Below, piece by piece: positions 44,696 to 52,658 of a stretch of 63,794 nucleotides of DNA (position 1 is the stretch's first letter; every line of letters begins with the position of its first letter). The stretch spans positions 1 to 63,794 of the forward strand of contig CAYWPG010000020.1 of assembly GCA_964460035.1 (NCBI GenBank), written 5' to 3'. The DNA comes from CAYWPG01 sp964460035. Its GTDB lineage: Bacteria > Pseudomonadota > Gammaproteobacteria > Nitrococcales > AK92. Under the pieces are notes generated by a model that ran no database searches, had not been told where the DNA came from, and saw only the letters and a program-made list of their open reading frames with translations. Both the position numbers and the translations under genes were made by a program.

Positions 44696-46447
44696 TTAGC
44701 CGGCGGGCTTGCCGCCGATCTTCAGTTCCTGCCACTCGCGTAGCTCGTCTGCCGTCAGCAGTCCTTGCTGCAAACGCTCATTCAAGTATTGCAGGCGTTG
44801 CTCCGCAATCAATCCTTCGATGCGAAGGAGTGCATCCGTGAACTCCTTCTCCAGACCGTCCTCAGGAACGAGATGTTCCCAAGTGACGAGTTTCCACAAT
44901 GCGTTCTCGTGACGACTGTCTCGAAATCGCTCCAAAATCGCTCCCGCGGTCAGCTGCGGCTCGGCTTTGGTCAGCGCGAGCAGTTCTGCCAATAAGTCGA
45001 GTCCCGGGATCTGATGGCCGCGATAACGCTCCACGTTGCCCACCGCACTTGCAAGTGCGGGCCGTTGCAGCAGAAGCGCAATGGCTAGCCGGATCGGCGT
45101 ACGTTCGAGTCGTGGCGGTTGTTTGCCGCTGGGCTTGCGCGGGCGCGGCGCCCGTTCGCTCTGCGGGGGCGGCGCCAGCTCCGCTTCGATGCGCTGAGCG
45201 GGCAAGCGCGTGATCTCGGCAACCCGCTCCAGCATCATCTGCCGGAAAAGGCCCGGCGGCAGCTTTTTCAGACTGGGTGCGGCCTTCTCCGCGAGCCGCG
45301 CCCGGCCGTCTATGCTGGTCATATCGACCTCGGCACTTAGGCTGTCGAAGAAAAACTCCGACAGCGGCATTGCCTGCTCCAGGCGGCGGCGAAACGCGTC
45401 TACGCCTTCACGGCGGACCAGCGAGTCCGGATCGTCGCCCTCCGGCAGAAACAGAAAAGCGACTTGGCGGCCACCCCGTATCGCGGGCAGCGCATTCTCC
45501 AGCGCTCGCCATGCAGCCTGCCGACCAGCGCGATCTCCGTCGAAACAGAACACCACATGGCTGGTCGCCTGGAACAGGCGCTCCACCTGGTAGGTGGAGG
45601 TGGCTGTACCCAATGTGGCGACAGCTTGGTGGAATCCGTACTGCGCCAGGGCGACCACGTCCATATACCCTTCCACCACTACGATGGTACGCGGGTGGCG
45701 CTCATAGTTAAGACACTCGTAGAGTCCGTAGAGTTCGCGCCCCTTATGAAACAAGGGGGTTTCGGGAGAGTTCAGGTATTTCGGCTCGCCGCTGCCCAGT
45801 ACCCGACCTCCGAAACCGATCACGCGCCCGCGGCGATCCCGAATCGGGAAGACGATACGGTCGCGCAGCCGGTCGTATAGGCCCTTGCCTCTTTCGTGCC
45901 TGGTCGCCAGGCCAGCGGCGATCAGCGCGTCGGCGTTCCCCAGCGCCTTGACCAAGTTATCCCAGCCTGGCGGCGCGAAGCCCAGGCCGTAGCGAGCCGC
46001 GACCTCGCCGTTAAGCCCGCGCTGCTTGAGGTAGTCGATCGCTCTTTTGCGCTCGGGGTGCTGTCGCAGCCACTGCTGGTACTGCGTACTGGCTGCGTTG
46101 AGTACGGCGTATAGCTCGCCGTACCGCTCGATGCGTTCGTCGCTGACCCCTTGCGGCAGCGTCAATCCGGCCCACTGCGCCAGGTGCTCGATCGCATCCC
46201 GGAACTCCAGCCGGTCGTATTCCATGACGAAGCGGATGGCGGTCCCGTGCGCGCCGCACCCAAAGCAGTGATAAAACTGCTTGCTCGGGCTGACGGTGAA
46301 GGACGGGGTCTTTTCCGCGTGGAAAGGGCACAGAGCCTGCATGTTGCTGCCGGCGCGCTTGAGTTCGATGCGCTCCCCGATCAGCTCGACAATGTCGATC
46401 CGATTGAGCAGTTCGTCTATGAACTGATCCGGGATTCTGGCAGCCAT
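44696..46447 (-). CDS. dnaG: DNA primase DnaG
   Basis: I set the start at the ATG at 46445-46447 (MAARIPDQFIDELLNRIDIV). The zinc-binding motif is C40, H43, C61, C64 (LCPFHAEKTPSF, HCFGCGAHG). The RNA polymerase/Toprim core follows (IVVVEGYMDVVALAQYGFHQ, VVFCFDGDRAGRQAAWRALE). The C-terminal DnaB-binding domain begins near residue 430. It makes primers for replication. At 583 residues it is standard. It is followed by rpoD, 92 bp on. Confidence 0.97.
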   Translation of the reverse strand: MAARIPDQFIDELLNRIDIVELIGERIELKRAGSNMQALCPFHAEKTPSFTVSPSKQFYHCFGCGAHGTAIRFVMEYDRLEFRDAIEHLAQWAGLTLPQGVSDERIERYGELYAVLNAASTQYQQWLRQHPERKRAIDYLKQRGLNGEVAARYGLGFAPPGWDNLVKALGNADALIAAGLATRHERGKGLYDRLRDRIVFPIRDRRGRVIGFGGRVLGSGEPKYLNSPETPLFHKGRELYGLYECLNYERHPRTIVVVEGYMDVVALAQYGFHQAVATLGTATSTYQVERLFQATSHVVFCFDGDRAGRQAAWRALENALPAIRGGRQVAFLFLPEGDDPDSLVRREGVDAFRRRLEQAMPLSEFFFDSLSAEVDMTSIDGRARLAEKAAPSLKKLPPGLFRQMMLERVAEITRLPAQRIEAELAPPPQSERAPRPRKPSGKQPPRLERTPIRLAIALLLQRPALASAVGNVERYRGHQIPGLDLLAELLALTKAEPQLTAGAILERFRDSRHENALWKLVTWEHLVPEDGLEKEFTDALLRIEGLIAEQRLQYLNERLQQGLLTADELREWQELKIGGKPAG

Positions 46448-46554
46448 GACTGAAACCCCCCGGTCGGGCAAACGCCACACGGAGCCTCTCCCCGGTGCCC
46501 GCGCGGTGAGGTGCGCGGCCGGTCGGAGCCTCAATGCCCAACTGAATAGGATTC

Positions 46555-46616
46555 GAGCCCCTGGTACAGGCCGGGGGCTCTTAACTCTCAAGCACAGCCA
46601 AGCGCCCTAAGGGCGC
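46555..46616 (-). terminator. Tandem hairpins between yqeY and dnaG
   Basis: Two stems occupy the 174-bp gap: GCGCCC/GGGCGC with a 3-nt loop at 46602-46616, and GAGCCCC/GGGGCTC with a 12-nt loop at 46555-46580. Neither has a strong U-run. In E. coli a terminator and processing site separate rpsU from dnaG and keep primase low; these hairpins are in an equivalent place and may do the same. Confidence 0.45.
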
Positions 46617-46621
46617 ATGCC

Positions 46622-47071
46622 TTAGCCCTGAAGGCGCTGCTTAACGAGCGCGCTAACGGCTCCGAGATCGGCGCGGCCTTGCACCTGTGGCCGTACCACG
46701 CCCATGACCTTGCCCATGTCCCGGATTTGGGTGGCGCCCGTGCTGGCGATCGCCTGATCGATGATGGCGGCGATCTCCGCATCGCTCAACGGCAGGGGCA
46801 GGAACTGCGAAATTATGTCGATCTCGTTCTGTTCCTGCGCGGCTAGATCGTCACGCCCGCCCGCCTGGTATTGGGCGATGGACTCGCGCCGTTGCTTCAC
46901 CATTTTGCTGAGCACGGCAATGACTTCGTCATCGCCAAGCTCGACGCGCTCGTCGACTTCTCGCTGTTTGATGGCGGCGGTGACCAGACGCAACACGCCC
47001 AGGCGCGCTTTGTCGCCACTGCGCATTGCATCCTTAACGGCGTCGCCGATACGCGTCTTCAGCTCACTCAT
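46622..47071 (-). CDS. yqeY: GatB/YqeY-domain protein
   Basis: The 149-residue protein matches YqeY: LKTRIGDAVKDAMRSGDKAR, LRLVTAAIKQREVDERVELG, ISQFLPLPLSDAEIAAIID and DMGKVMGVVRPQVQGRADLG. The fold resembles the tail domain of GatB amidotransferase and probably binds tRNA, but the function is unsettled. It lies 19 bp after rpsU and before dnaG, its usual place in this operon. Confidence 0.93.
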   Translation of the reverse strand: MSELKTRIGDAVKDAMRSGDKARLGVLRLVTAAIKQREVDERVELGDDEVIAVLSKMVKQRRESIAQYQAGGRDDLAAQEQNEIDIISQFLPLPLSDAEIAAIIDQAIASTGATQIRDMGKVMGVVRPQVQGRADLGAVSALVKQRLQG

Positions 47072-47090
47072 GGAAACGGGCTGAAAGGGA

Positions 47091-47306
47091 TCAGTAGAGT
47101 CGCGTGCGACGTGCCTGTTCGCGGGACAGCCGCTTCAGATGGCGCTTGACTGCGGCCGCAGCCTTGCGCTTGCGCTCCTGGGTCGGCTTCTCGTAGAACT
47201 CGCGGCGACGCACCTCGGAGAGGATGCCAGCCTTTTCGCAAGAACGCTTGAAGCGACGCAGAGCTACCTCGAACGGCTCGTTTTCCCGGACCTTAACTAT
47301 GGGCAT
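47091..47306 (-). CDS. rpsU: Ribosomal protein bS21
   Basis: The 71-residue basic protein begins MPIVKVRENEPFEVALRRFK and ends in a lysine/arginine-rich tail, exactly the S21 pattern and length. It sits at the 30S platform near the anti-Shine-Dalgarno region. It is first in the macromolecular-synthesis operon and divergent from tsaD, with the shared promoter region at 47307-47417. Confidence 0.97.
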   Translation of the reverse strand: MPIVKVRENEPFEVALRRFKRSCEKAGILSEVRRREFYEKPTQERKRKAAAAVKRHLKRLSREQARRTRLY

Positions 47307-47417
47307 GTAAAGTCACACCTTCCTGAGTAAAAAATATGGGTGATTCGAAATTTCCAACTAGGGCGCGGTATTCTATACGGCTGGGGCTGCGAATGCAAAA
47401 CGCCGGGGAGTGAGCCG

Positions 47418-48437
47418 ATGCGGGTTCTGGGTATAGAGACCTCCTGTGACGAGACGGGTGTCGCGGTGTATGACAGCGAGCAGGGGCTGCTGGGGCACAT
47501 CGTGTACAGCCAGATCGCGATTCACGCCAAGTATGGCGGTGTCGTGCCGGAGCTGGCGTCGCGCGATCACGTGCGCAAGCTGCTGCCGCTGGTTCGCGAG
47601 GTCTTGGAGCAGGCAGGGACGGACAAGCGCGAGCTCGATGGCATTGCCTATACGCGAGGGCCCGGCCTGGTAGGCGCTTTGCTGGTCGGTGCGGCATTCG
47701 CGCGCAGCCTTGCCTGGGCGCTGCGCATTCCGGCAGTGGGGGTTCACCATCTGGAGGCCCACCTACTGGCCCCCATGCTGGAAGCGGAGGCGCCGGCGTT
47801 TCCCTTCCTGGCGTTGCTGGTCTCCGGCGGGCATACCCTGCTCGTGCAGGTGGCCGGCATCGGCCGCTATCGCATTCTCGGCGAGAGCCTGGACGATGCT
47901 GCGGGCGAAGCCTTCGATAAGACCGCCAAGCTGTTGGATTTGCCCTACCCCGGGGGGCCCGAGCTGGAGCGGCTCGCGCGTGCCGGCGACCCGGCGCGCT
48001 TTCATTTTCCGCGGCCGATGACCGACCGCCCGGGGCTGGACTTCAGCTTCAGCGGCTTGAAGACATTCACTCTCAACACGGTGCAGGCCCATGCCGACGA
48101 TCCAGGCGCGCGCGCGGACATAGCCCGCGCGTTTCAGGATGCGGTCGTGGATACGCTGGCGATCAAGTGCAGGCGTGCGCTGGAGCAAACGGGCGTGAAA
48201 CGACTGGTGGTAGCCGGAGGGGTGGGGGCCAACGCCTATCTGCGCGAGCAGTTGCGTCTGCTGGCCGAGCGGCTCGGTGCGCAGGTGTATTATCCGCGTC
48301 CTTCGCTATGCACCGACAACGGCGCGATGATCGCCTATGCCGGCTGCCAGCGGCTACTGGCCGGCGAGTCGGAGCCGCTGGAGTTCTCGGTAACCGCGCG
48401 CTGGCCGCTGGAGAGCTTGCCGGCCGCTGCAAGTTAA
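47418..48437 (+). CDS. tsaD: tRNA threonylcarbamoyladenosine transferase TsaD
   Basis: The start at 47418 (MRVLGIETSCDETGVAVYDS) is preceded by GGGGAGTGAG. The metal-binding HHLEAH motif gives His111 and His115. Later blocks are FSFSGLKTFTLNTV, RLVVAGGVGANAYLREQLRL and CTDNGAMIAYAGCQRL. TsaD transfers threonylcarbamoyl to A37 of ANN-decoding tRNAs with TsaB and TsaE. The 339-residue length is normal, and its position divergent from rpsU is the classic gammaproteobacterial arrangement. Confidence 0.97.
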   Translation: MRVLGIETSCDETGVAVYDSEQGLLGHIVYSQIAIHAKYGGVVPELASRDHVRKLLPLVREVLEQAGTDKRELDGIAYTRGPGLVGALLVGAAFARSLAWALRIPAVGVHHLEAHLLAPMLEAEAPAFPFLALLVSGGHTLLVQVAGIGRYRILGESLDDAAGEAFDKTAKLLDLPYPGGPELERLARAGDPARFHFPRPMTDRPGLDFSFSGLKTFTLNTVQAHADDPGARADIARAFQDAVVDTLAIKCRRALEQTGVKRLVVAGGVGANAYLREQLRLLAERLGAQVYYPRPSLCTDNGAMIAYAGCQRLLAGESEPLEFSVTARWPLESLPAAAS

Positions 48438-48501
48438 GGGGCAAGGAGGCGTCGCGGACGGGTTTGACGAGCCGCCCGCGGACTACAGCGGGAGTGCTTC
48501 G

Positions 48502-49146
48502 CTACGCGCCCTGATCGGTGCTTGCCGGCGAGGACTTTTTCTGCCCGATTTTGCTCTCCTCGCCCTTGATCAGGTTGCGGATGTTCTGTCGGTGGCGCCA
48601 GTAGGTGAGCACGGTTATCGCGCACATGGTCAGGGTGAGCGCGTTGCTACCGGTTATGGCGCCCACATAGAGCGGTGCCAGCAAGAAGGCTGTCAGGGCG
48701 GCCAGCGAGGAGTAGCGAAACACCGCTGCCATTACAATCCAGGTCAGTACGGTGATGAGCCCGGCGGGGAACGACCAGGCGAGGATGACGCCCAGGCCGG
48801 TGGCGACCCCTTTGCCGCCTTCGAAGCCGAAGAACACCGGGTACAAGTGCCCTAGCAAAGCGGCCAGCCCGACCAGCGCCAGCACTAGCGGTTCGGCGCC
48901 CACAGCGTGCGCTATCAGTACGGGCACCACGCCTTTGAGCATGTCGCCCGCGAGCGTGAGAATGGCGGCCTTCTTGCCGCCGATGCGCAGTACGTTGGTG
49001 GTGCCCGGATTACGGGAGCCTTCGCTGCGCGGGTCCGGTAAGCCTAGCAAGCGACAGATGAGAATGGCGCTGGAAATCGAGCCGAACAGATACCCGATTA
49101 CCGTCAACGCTATGCCTATGGCCAAGGGAACGGTCTCGAAAAGCAT
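48502..49146 (-). CDS. plsY: Acyl-phosphate:glycerol-3-phosphate acyltransferase PlsY
   Basis: This integral membrane protein of about 214 residues carries the three PlsY motifs: GSRNPGTTNVLR, FFGFEGGKGVATGLG, and a C-terminal YWRHRQNIRNLIKGEESK. It acylates glycerol-3-phosphate with acyl phosphate, the first step of phospholipid synthesis. I prefer the ATG at 49144-49146; an in-frame TTG at 49155 adds three residues. It converges on tsaD and is divergent from folB. Confidence 0.95.
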   Translation of the reverse strand: MLFETVPLAIGIALTVIGYLFGSISSAILICRLLGLPDPRSEGSRNPGTTNVLRIGGKKAAILTLAGDMLKGVVPVLIAHAVGAEPLVLALVGLAALLGHLYPVFFGFEGGKGVATGLGVILAWSFPAGLITVLTWIVMAAVFRYSSLAALTAFLLAPLYVGAITGSNALTLTMCAITVLTYWRHRQNIRNLIKGEESKIGQKKSSPASTDQGA

Positions 49147-49625
49147 GTCGTCCAATCCGGTATTTGCCTCTCTCTGGGGAGAGGTGCCAAGTGTATGCTA
49201 GTTTGCCGGGCGAATCCGTTCGGGAAACCTCCGGCTCGCTGCGTCGCAAGGTGCGTTCGAGCAGCGACATGAGCATGCCGTCCGCACCCGCCACCTCCGT
49301 GTGCGTTGTGTGGCTGCAGCCGGCGAGAGTATAGCCACCGGCAGCGTGGATATCGCTCCGGGGCCCATTCTGCATCGGATGAGGGCTGGCGGTACAGACA
49401 GTCGCCATGAGCAGTGTCTGGTATGCTGCGCGCGCTTGATTAACGGCTGGAGAGCATTTTCGTCGGTCGGGTAAAGGGGCGCCGGAAATTGCCGCTCTTT
49501 GAACGGATGCTGGTGTGCCCGATCAAAGAGATACTGGCGGGCGCGCACTGTAAGGCGCCGAGCCGAAGCGCGTCCAGGACGAGGCTTTCCGAATCTTGCG
49601 AGGGGCGCTTTACAAGCGAGGGGGC
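49147..49625. other. Divergent gap between plsY and folB, with an inverted repeat
   Basis: No gene is supported in this 479-bp stretch. An 8-bp exact inverted repeat, CTCTTTGA (49495-49502) and TCAAAGAG (49523-49530), with a 20-nt spacer lies about 100 bp before folB and could be a regulator site. Open frames on the minus strand here are proline/arginine-rich and have no domain. Confidence 0.4.
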
Positions 49626-49988
49626 ATGGACCGAGTCTGCGTGAACGGGCTGCGTTTGGCAGCCGTGGTCGGGGTTTTCGAGTGGGAGCGGGCGGCACCA
49701 CAGCTGCTGACCGTGAATCTGGAAATGGCCGTGGATGTGGCGGCAGCGGCGGCCAGGGACGATGTGGCGGCGACGGTGGACTATGGCGCGGTGGCTGCGG
49801 CGCTGGTCGAGCATTGCCAGCAGAGGCAATACCGCTTGATCGAGACGCTCGCCGAAGCCCTCGCAGCGACCGTGCTGGAGAAGTTTGCAGTCGCGGGCGT
49901 ACGCCTCGAACTCATTAAACAGGTCAAAGTGGCGGGAGCCGGTGTCTTCGATGCGGCAGTAAGAATCGAGCGGGGGCATTGGGCGTGA
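49626..49988 (+). CDS. folB: Dihydroneopterin aldolase FolB
   Basis: The start at 49626 (MDRVCVNGLRLAAVVGVFEW) has GAGGG just before it. The 120-residue protein matches FolB: LTVNLEMAVDVAAAAARDDV, TVDYGAVAAALVEHCQQRQY, RLIETLAEALAATVLEKF and VRLELIKQVKV. It converts dihydroneopterin to 6-hydroxymethyl-dihydropterin in folate synthesis. The stop overlaps the next gene start by 4 bp, giving coupling with the hydrolase and folK. Confidence 0.93.
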   Translation: MDRVCVNGLRLAAVVGVFEWERAAPQLLTVNLEMAVDVAAAAARDDVAATVDYGAVAAALVEHCQQRQYRLIETLAEALAATVLEKFAVAGVRLELIKQVKVAGAGVFDAAVRIERGHWA

Positions 49989-50755
49989 CAGATCAAGCGT
50001 ACGGCGAGGCGATCGTGCGCGTACTGGGAACTGGCGACGCCGCGGCTACCCGTTTCTGGAATACCTGCTATCTGGTGGAGGCCGCAGGGAAACGGTTGTT
50101 GATCGACTGCGGCTTTACCATCAAGTACGCCTTGCGCGATGTGGGGCTGACCTTGGCCGATATAGATGCTGTGTTCATCACCCATGTGCACGGGGACCAT
50201 GTGCACGGCATGGAGCGGCTCGGCTTCGAGTCGCGCTACGATTTCAAGCGGCGGCCGCAATTGCTGCTGGCGCCGGGGTTGCGGGAGCCGCTATGGGATT
50301 ACTGCTTGCGCGGCACCATGGGGGCAGCTGCCGAACGGCCCAATCAGCTAGAGGACTTCTTCGATGTTGTCGAACTCGGCAGCGACGGCTTCACGTGGGG
50401 CGGAGTTGACTTTCGTCTCTTTGCAACGCCCCATGTGCCGAATAAGGTGAGCTATGGGCTCATCATCAACGATAGCCTCATCCTGACTTCGGATACGCGG
50501 CCTATCGATTGGCTAGCCGCCGACCGCAGCGATCGGGTGATTCTGCACGATTGCTGCCTCAGTCCGGCGAATCCGGTACACACGACAGTCGATGAGATCC
50601 TGGCGTTTTACCCGGCCGCGGTGCGCAAGCGCATGTGGGCTATTCATTACGGCGATGAGATCGAGCGTTTTCGCGACATCCTTGAAAGCGGCCTTGCCGG
50701 GATAGTTGCGCAAGGGCAGACCTTTGTAGTGGGCAAGCGGGGGCCGAAGTCATGA
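49985..50755 (+). CDS. Metallo-beta-lactamase-fold hydrolase inside the folate operon
   Basis: The GTG at 49985 overlaps the folB stop (GTGA) and is preferred over a TTG at 49979. The protein of about 256 residues has the metal-binding HVHGDH motif (His67, His69, Asp71, His72), a later His in FATPHVPNKVSYGL, the Asp in LTSDTRP and a final HYGDE, so the dinuclear centre looks complete. It resembles RNase Z/phosphodiesterase-like MBL proteins. It is coupled at both ends to folB and folK, suggesting a pterin phosphate substrate; this is inference. Confidence 0.8.
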   Translation: MTDQAYGEAIVRVLGTGDAAATRFWNTCYLVEAAGKRLLIDCGFTIKYALRDVGLTLADIDAVFITHVHGDHVHGMERLGFESRYDFKRRPQLLLAPGLREPLWDYCLRGTMGAAAERPNQLEDFFDVVELGSDGFTWGGVDFRLFATPHVPNKVSYGLIINDSLILTSDTRPIDWLAADRSDRVILHDCCLSPANPVHTTVDEILAFYPAAVRKRMWAIHYGDEIERFRDILESGLAGIVAQGQTFVVGKRGPKS

Positions 50756-51294
50756 TGGAAGCAGGGTATTTCATCGGCGTTGGCAGCAACGAGAACCCGC
50801 AGACGAACATTCCTCTGGCGTTGGAAGCACTGGTGGAACGCTTTGGTTGCCTCCATAGCAGCAGCATCTATCTTACCGAGCCGATAGCCGTGGATGGCGA
50901 CGGCCTGTTCCGCAACCTGGTGTTGTATCTGCCGGCAACGCTGCCCGCGGCGCAACTCAAGGAGTTCTGCAATGGCGTTGAAACCCGGCTTGGCCGCGAT
51001 AGAAGCCATCCGCAGCGAAAATTTATCGCGCGTCCGGTCGATCTGGATGTTCTGTGTTTCAACGATGGCACCCATGAGCGCCTGGCGCCGGCGAGCGTTA
51101 CCAGCGAACCTTATTTTCTCGTGGCCTTGCCGGAGCTGTTGCACTATCTCGGTTTTTACGACGGCAAGCCTGTAGCCGCGCCTACCGAGGCGGTCTGTTT
51201 GGGGCGATATAAGGTCGGAACACAGCCTTTTACCCTCAGGCGCGATGACAACGGTAGCATCGCCGTGCATGCCGCGGAGTTAGTTGCGAGGTAA
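50752..51294 (+). CDS. folK: Divergent 6-hydroxymethyl-dihydropterin pyrophosphokinase FolK
   Basis: The 180-residue protein has the HPPK opening YFIGVGSNENPQTNIPLALE, LEALVERFGCL, FRNLVLYLPATLPAAQLKEF and the phosphate-binding/DLD motif RDRSHPQRKFIARPVDLDVL. The usual RWGPRTLDLDIL form is altered here (HPQRKFIARPVDLDVL), though the metal-binding Asp pair is kept. It makes the pyrophosphate ester used by dihydropteroate synthase. It starts within the stop of the hydrolase gene (ATGA). Confidence 0.8.
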   Translation: MMEAGYFIGVGSNENPQTNIPLALEALVERFGCLHSSSIYLTEPIAVDGDGLFRNLVLYLPATLPAAQLKEFCNGVETRLGRDRSHPQRKFIARPVDLDVLCFNDGTHERLAPASVTSEPYFLVALPELLHYLGFYDGKPVAAPTEAVCLGRYKVGTQPFTLRRDDNGSIAVHAAELVAR

Positions 51295-51298
51295 TAGC

Positions 51299-52492
51299 GT
51301 GAGTCGATCCGGTCCTACGGTCCGTCTGCCTGCCCCCGACCCAGCCGCCAGCGAGCTCAGCGAGCTCCTGCGCGCACATATTGCCGCTGAGATCGACAGT
51401 GTCGGCGGGCTGTTGGGCTTCGATCGCTTTATGGAGCTCGCGCTCTATGCGCCGGGGCTGGGTTACTACAGCGCCGGACTGGCCAAGTTCGGTCCTGGCG
51501 GCGATTTCATTACCGCGCCGCTAGTTTCGCCGTTGTTCTCGCGTACTTTGGCGATGCAGTGCGCGCAGTGTCTGCAGGCGCTGGGCGGCGGCGTGGTGCT
51601 GGAGTTCGGCGCCGGTTCCGGTCATATGGCGGTGGAAGTGCTCAAGGAGCTTGAGCGCAGGGACTGTCCGCCGGATCGCTACCTTATCCTGGAGGTGAGC
51701 GCATCCCTGCGGCAGCGGCAGCAAGAGCTGTTCGAAGCGGAGCTGCCGGGCTGGCGCGACCGGGTGGAGTGGCTGGATAGTCTTCCGCAAACCCCGTTGC
51801 GGGGCGTGGTGCTAGCCAATGAAGTACTGGACGCCCTACCGGTAAAGCGGTTCCGCCGCGCTGAGGACACCGTCGAAGAGTGGGCTGTGGGGGTGGAAGA
51901 CGGCGAGTTTGTCTGGCAACTGCGTCCGGCGGACACGGCGTTGAGCGAAGCGGTCGCTCAGATCGAGCAGGACTGCCACGGCCCTCTAGGGGTGGGTTAC
52001 AGCTCGGAGTGGAGTCCGCGAGCCGAGCCGTGGATTGCCGCTTTGGCCGACACGCTGCAGCAAGGCGTGATGCTGCTTATCGATTACGGTTATCCCCGCT
52101 GCGAGTACTATCATCCGCAGCGGCGCATGGGCACGCTGGTCTGCCATTACCGGCATCATGCGCACGACGACCCGTTGCAACTGGTGGGCTTGCAGGACAT
52201 TACGGCGTTCGTGGACTTTACCGCCGTAGCCCGCGCTGGCGTCAAGGCTGGTTTGGATGTGCTCGGCTTCGCTCCGCAAGCACAGTTCTTGCTTGGCGCA
52301 GGCTTGGGCGAGCTGATGATGGAGCTGTCGTCTCGGGCCGATGTGGAAGAGCAGATGCGTCTTGCCGGCGAGGTGAAAACCTTGACCTTGCCAGGAGAGA
52401 TGGGAGAGCGCTTCAAGGTTCTGGCGCTAGGGCGTGATTTCACCCAGCCTTTGGCTGGCTTTTCGCTGGTCGATCACACAGGACGTCTGTGA
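51299..52492 (+). CDS. SAM-dependent methyltransferase of the MidA/NDUFAF7 (DUF185) family
   Basis: The GTG at 51299 (VSRSGPTVRLPAPDP) has GAGG at the right distance. The 397-residue protein shows GLGYYSAGLAKFGPGGDFIT, the SAM motif VVLEFGAGSGHMAVEVLKEL, and VVLANEVLDALPVKRFR, all typical of the family. The mitochondrial relative NDUFAF7 methylates a complex I subunit; the bacterial substrate is not certain. It follows folK by 4 bp. Confidence 0.88.
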   Translation: MSRSGPTVRLPAPDPAASELSELLRAHIAAEIDSVGGLLGFDRFMELALYAPGLGYYSAGLAKFGPGGDFITAPLVSPLFSRTLAMQCAQCLQALGGGVVLEFGAGSGHMAVEVLKELERRDCPPDRYLILEVSASLRQRQQELFEAELPGWRDRVEWLDSLPQTPLRGVVLANEVLDALPVKRFRRAEDTVEEWAVGVEDGEFVWQLRPADTALSEAVAQIEQDCHGPLGVGYSSEWSPRAEPWIAALADTLQQGVMLLIDYGYPRCEYYHPQRRMGTLVCHYRHHAHDDPLQLVGLQDITAFVDFTAVARAGVKAGLDVLGFAPQAQFLLGAGLGELMMELSSRADVEEQMRLAGEVKTLTLPGEMGERFKVLALGRDFTQPLAGFSLVDHTGRL

Positions 52493-52658
52493 TGCGCGTT
52501 CTCGGAGTTGGCCATCAGCAAAACACGGGGGTAAGCCTGCCGCGCTGTAGGACAGCCGGCCTCGTTTGGAGGGCGCCGTCGCTCGGGAATGGCCATGCGA
52601 GCGATGGGGTAGAATGCCCGCGAAGGGAACACGGCAACTGCTGGCGGAGTCGCGCTCG

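Noticed and set aside
46448..46591. N-terminal extension of DnaG
   Set aside because: The upstream in-frame stretch overlaps the hairpins and does not resemble primase; the standard start MAARIPDQFIDELL fits the family.
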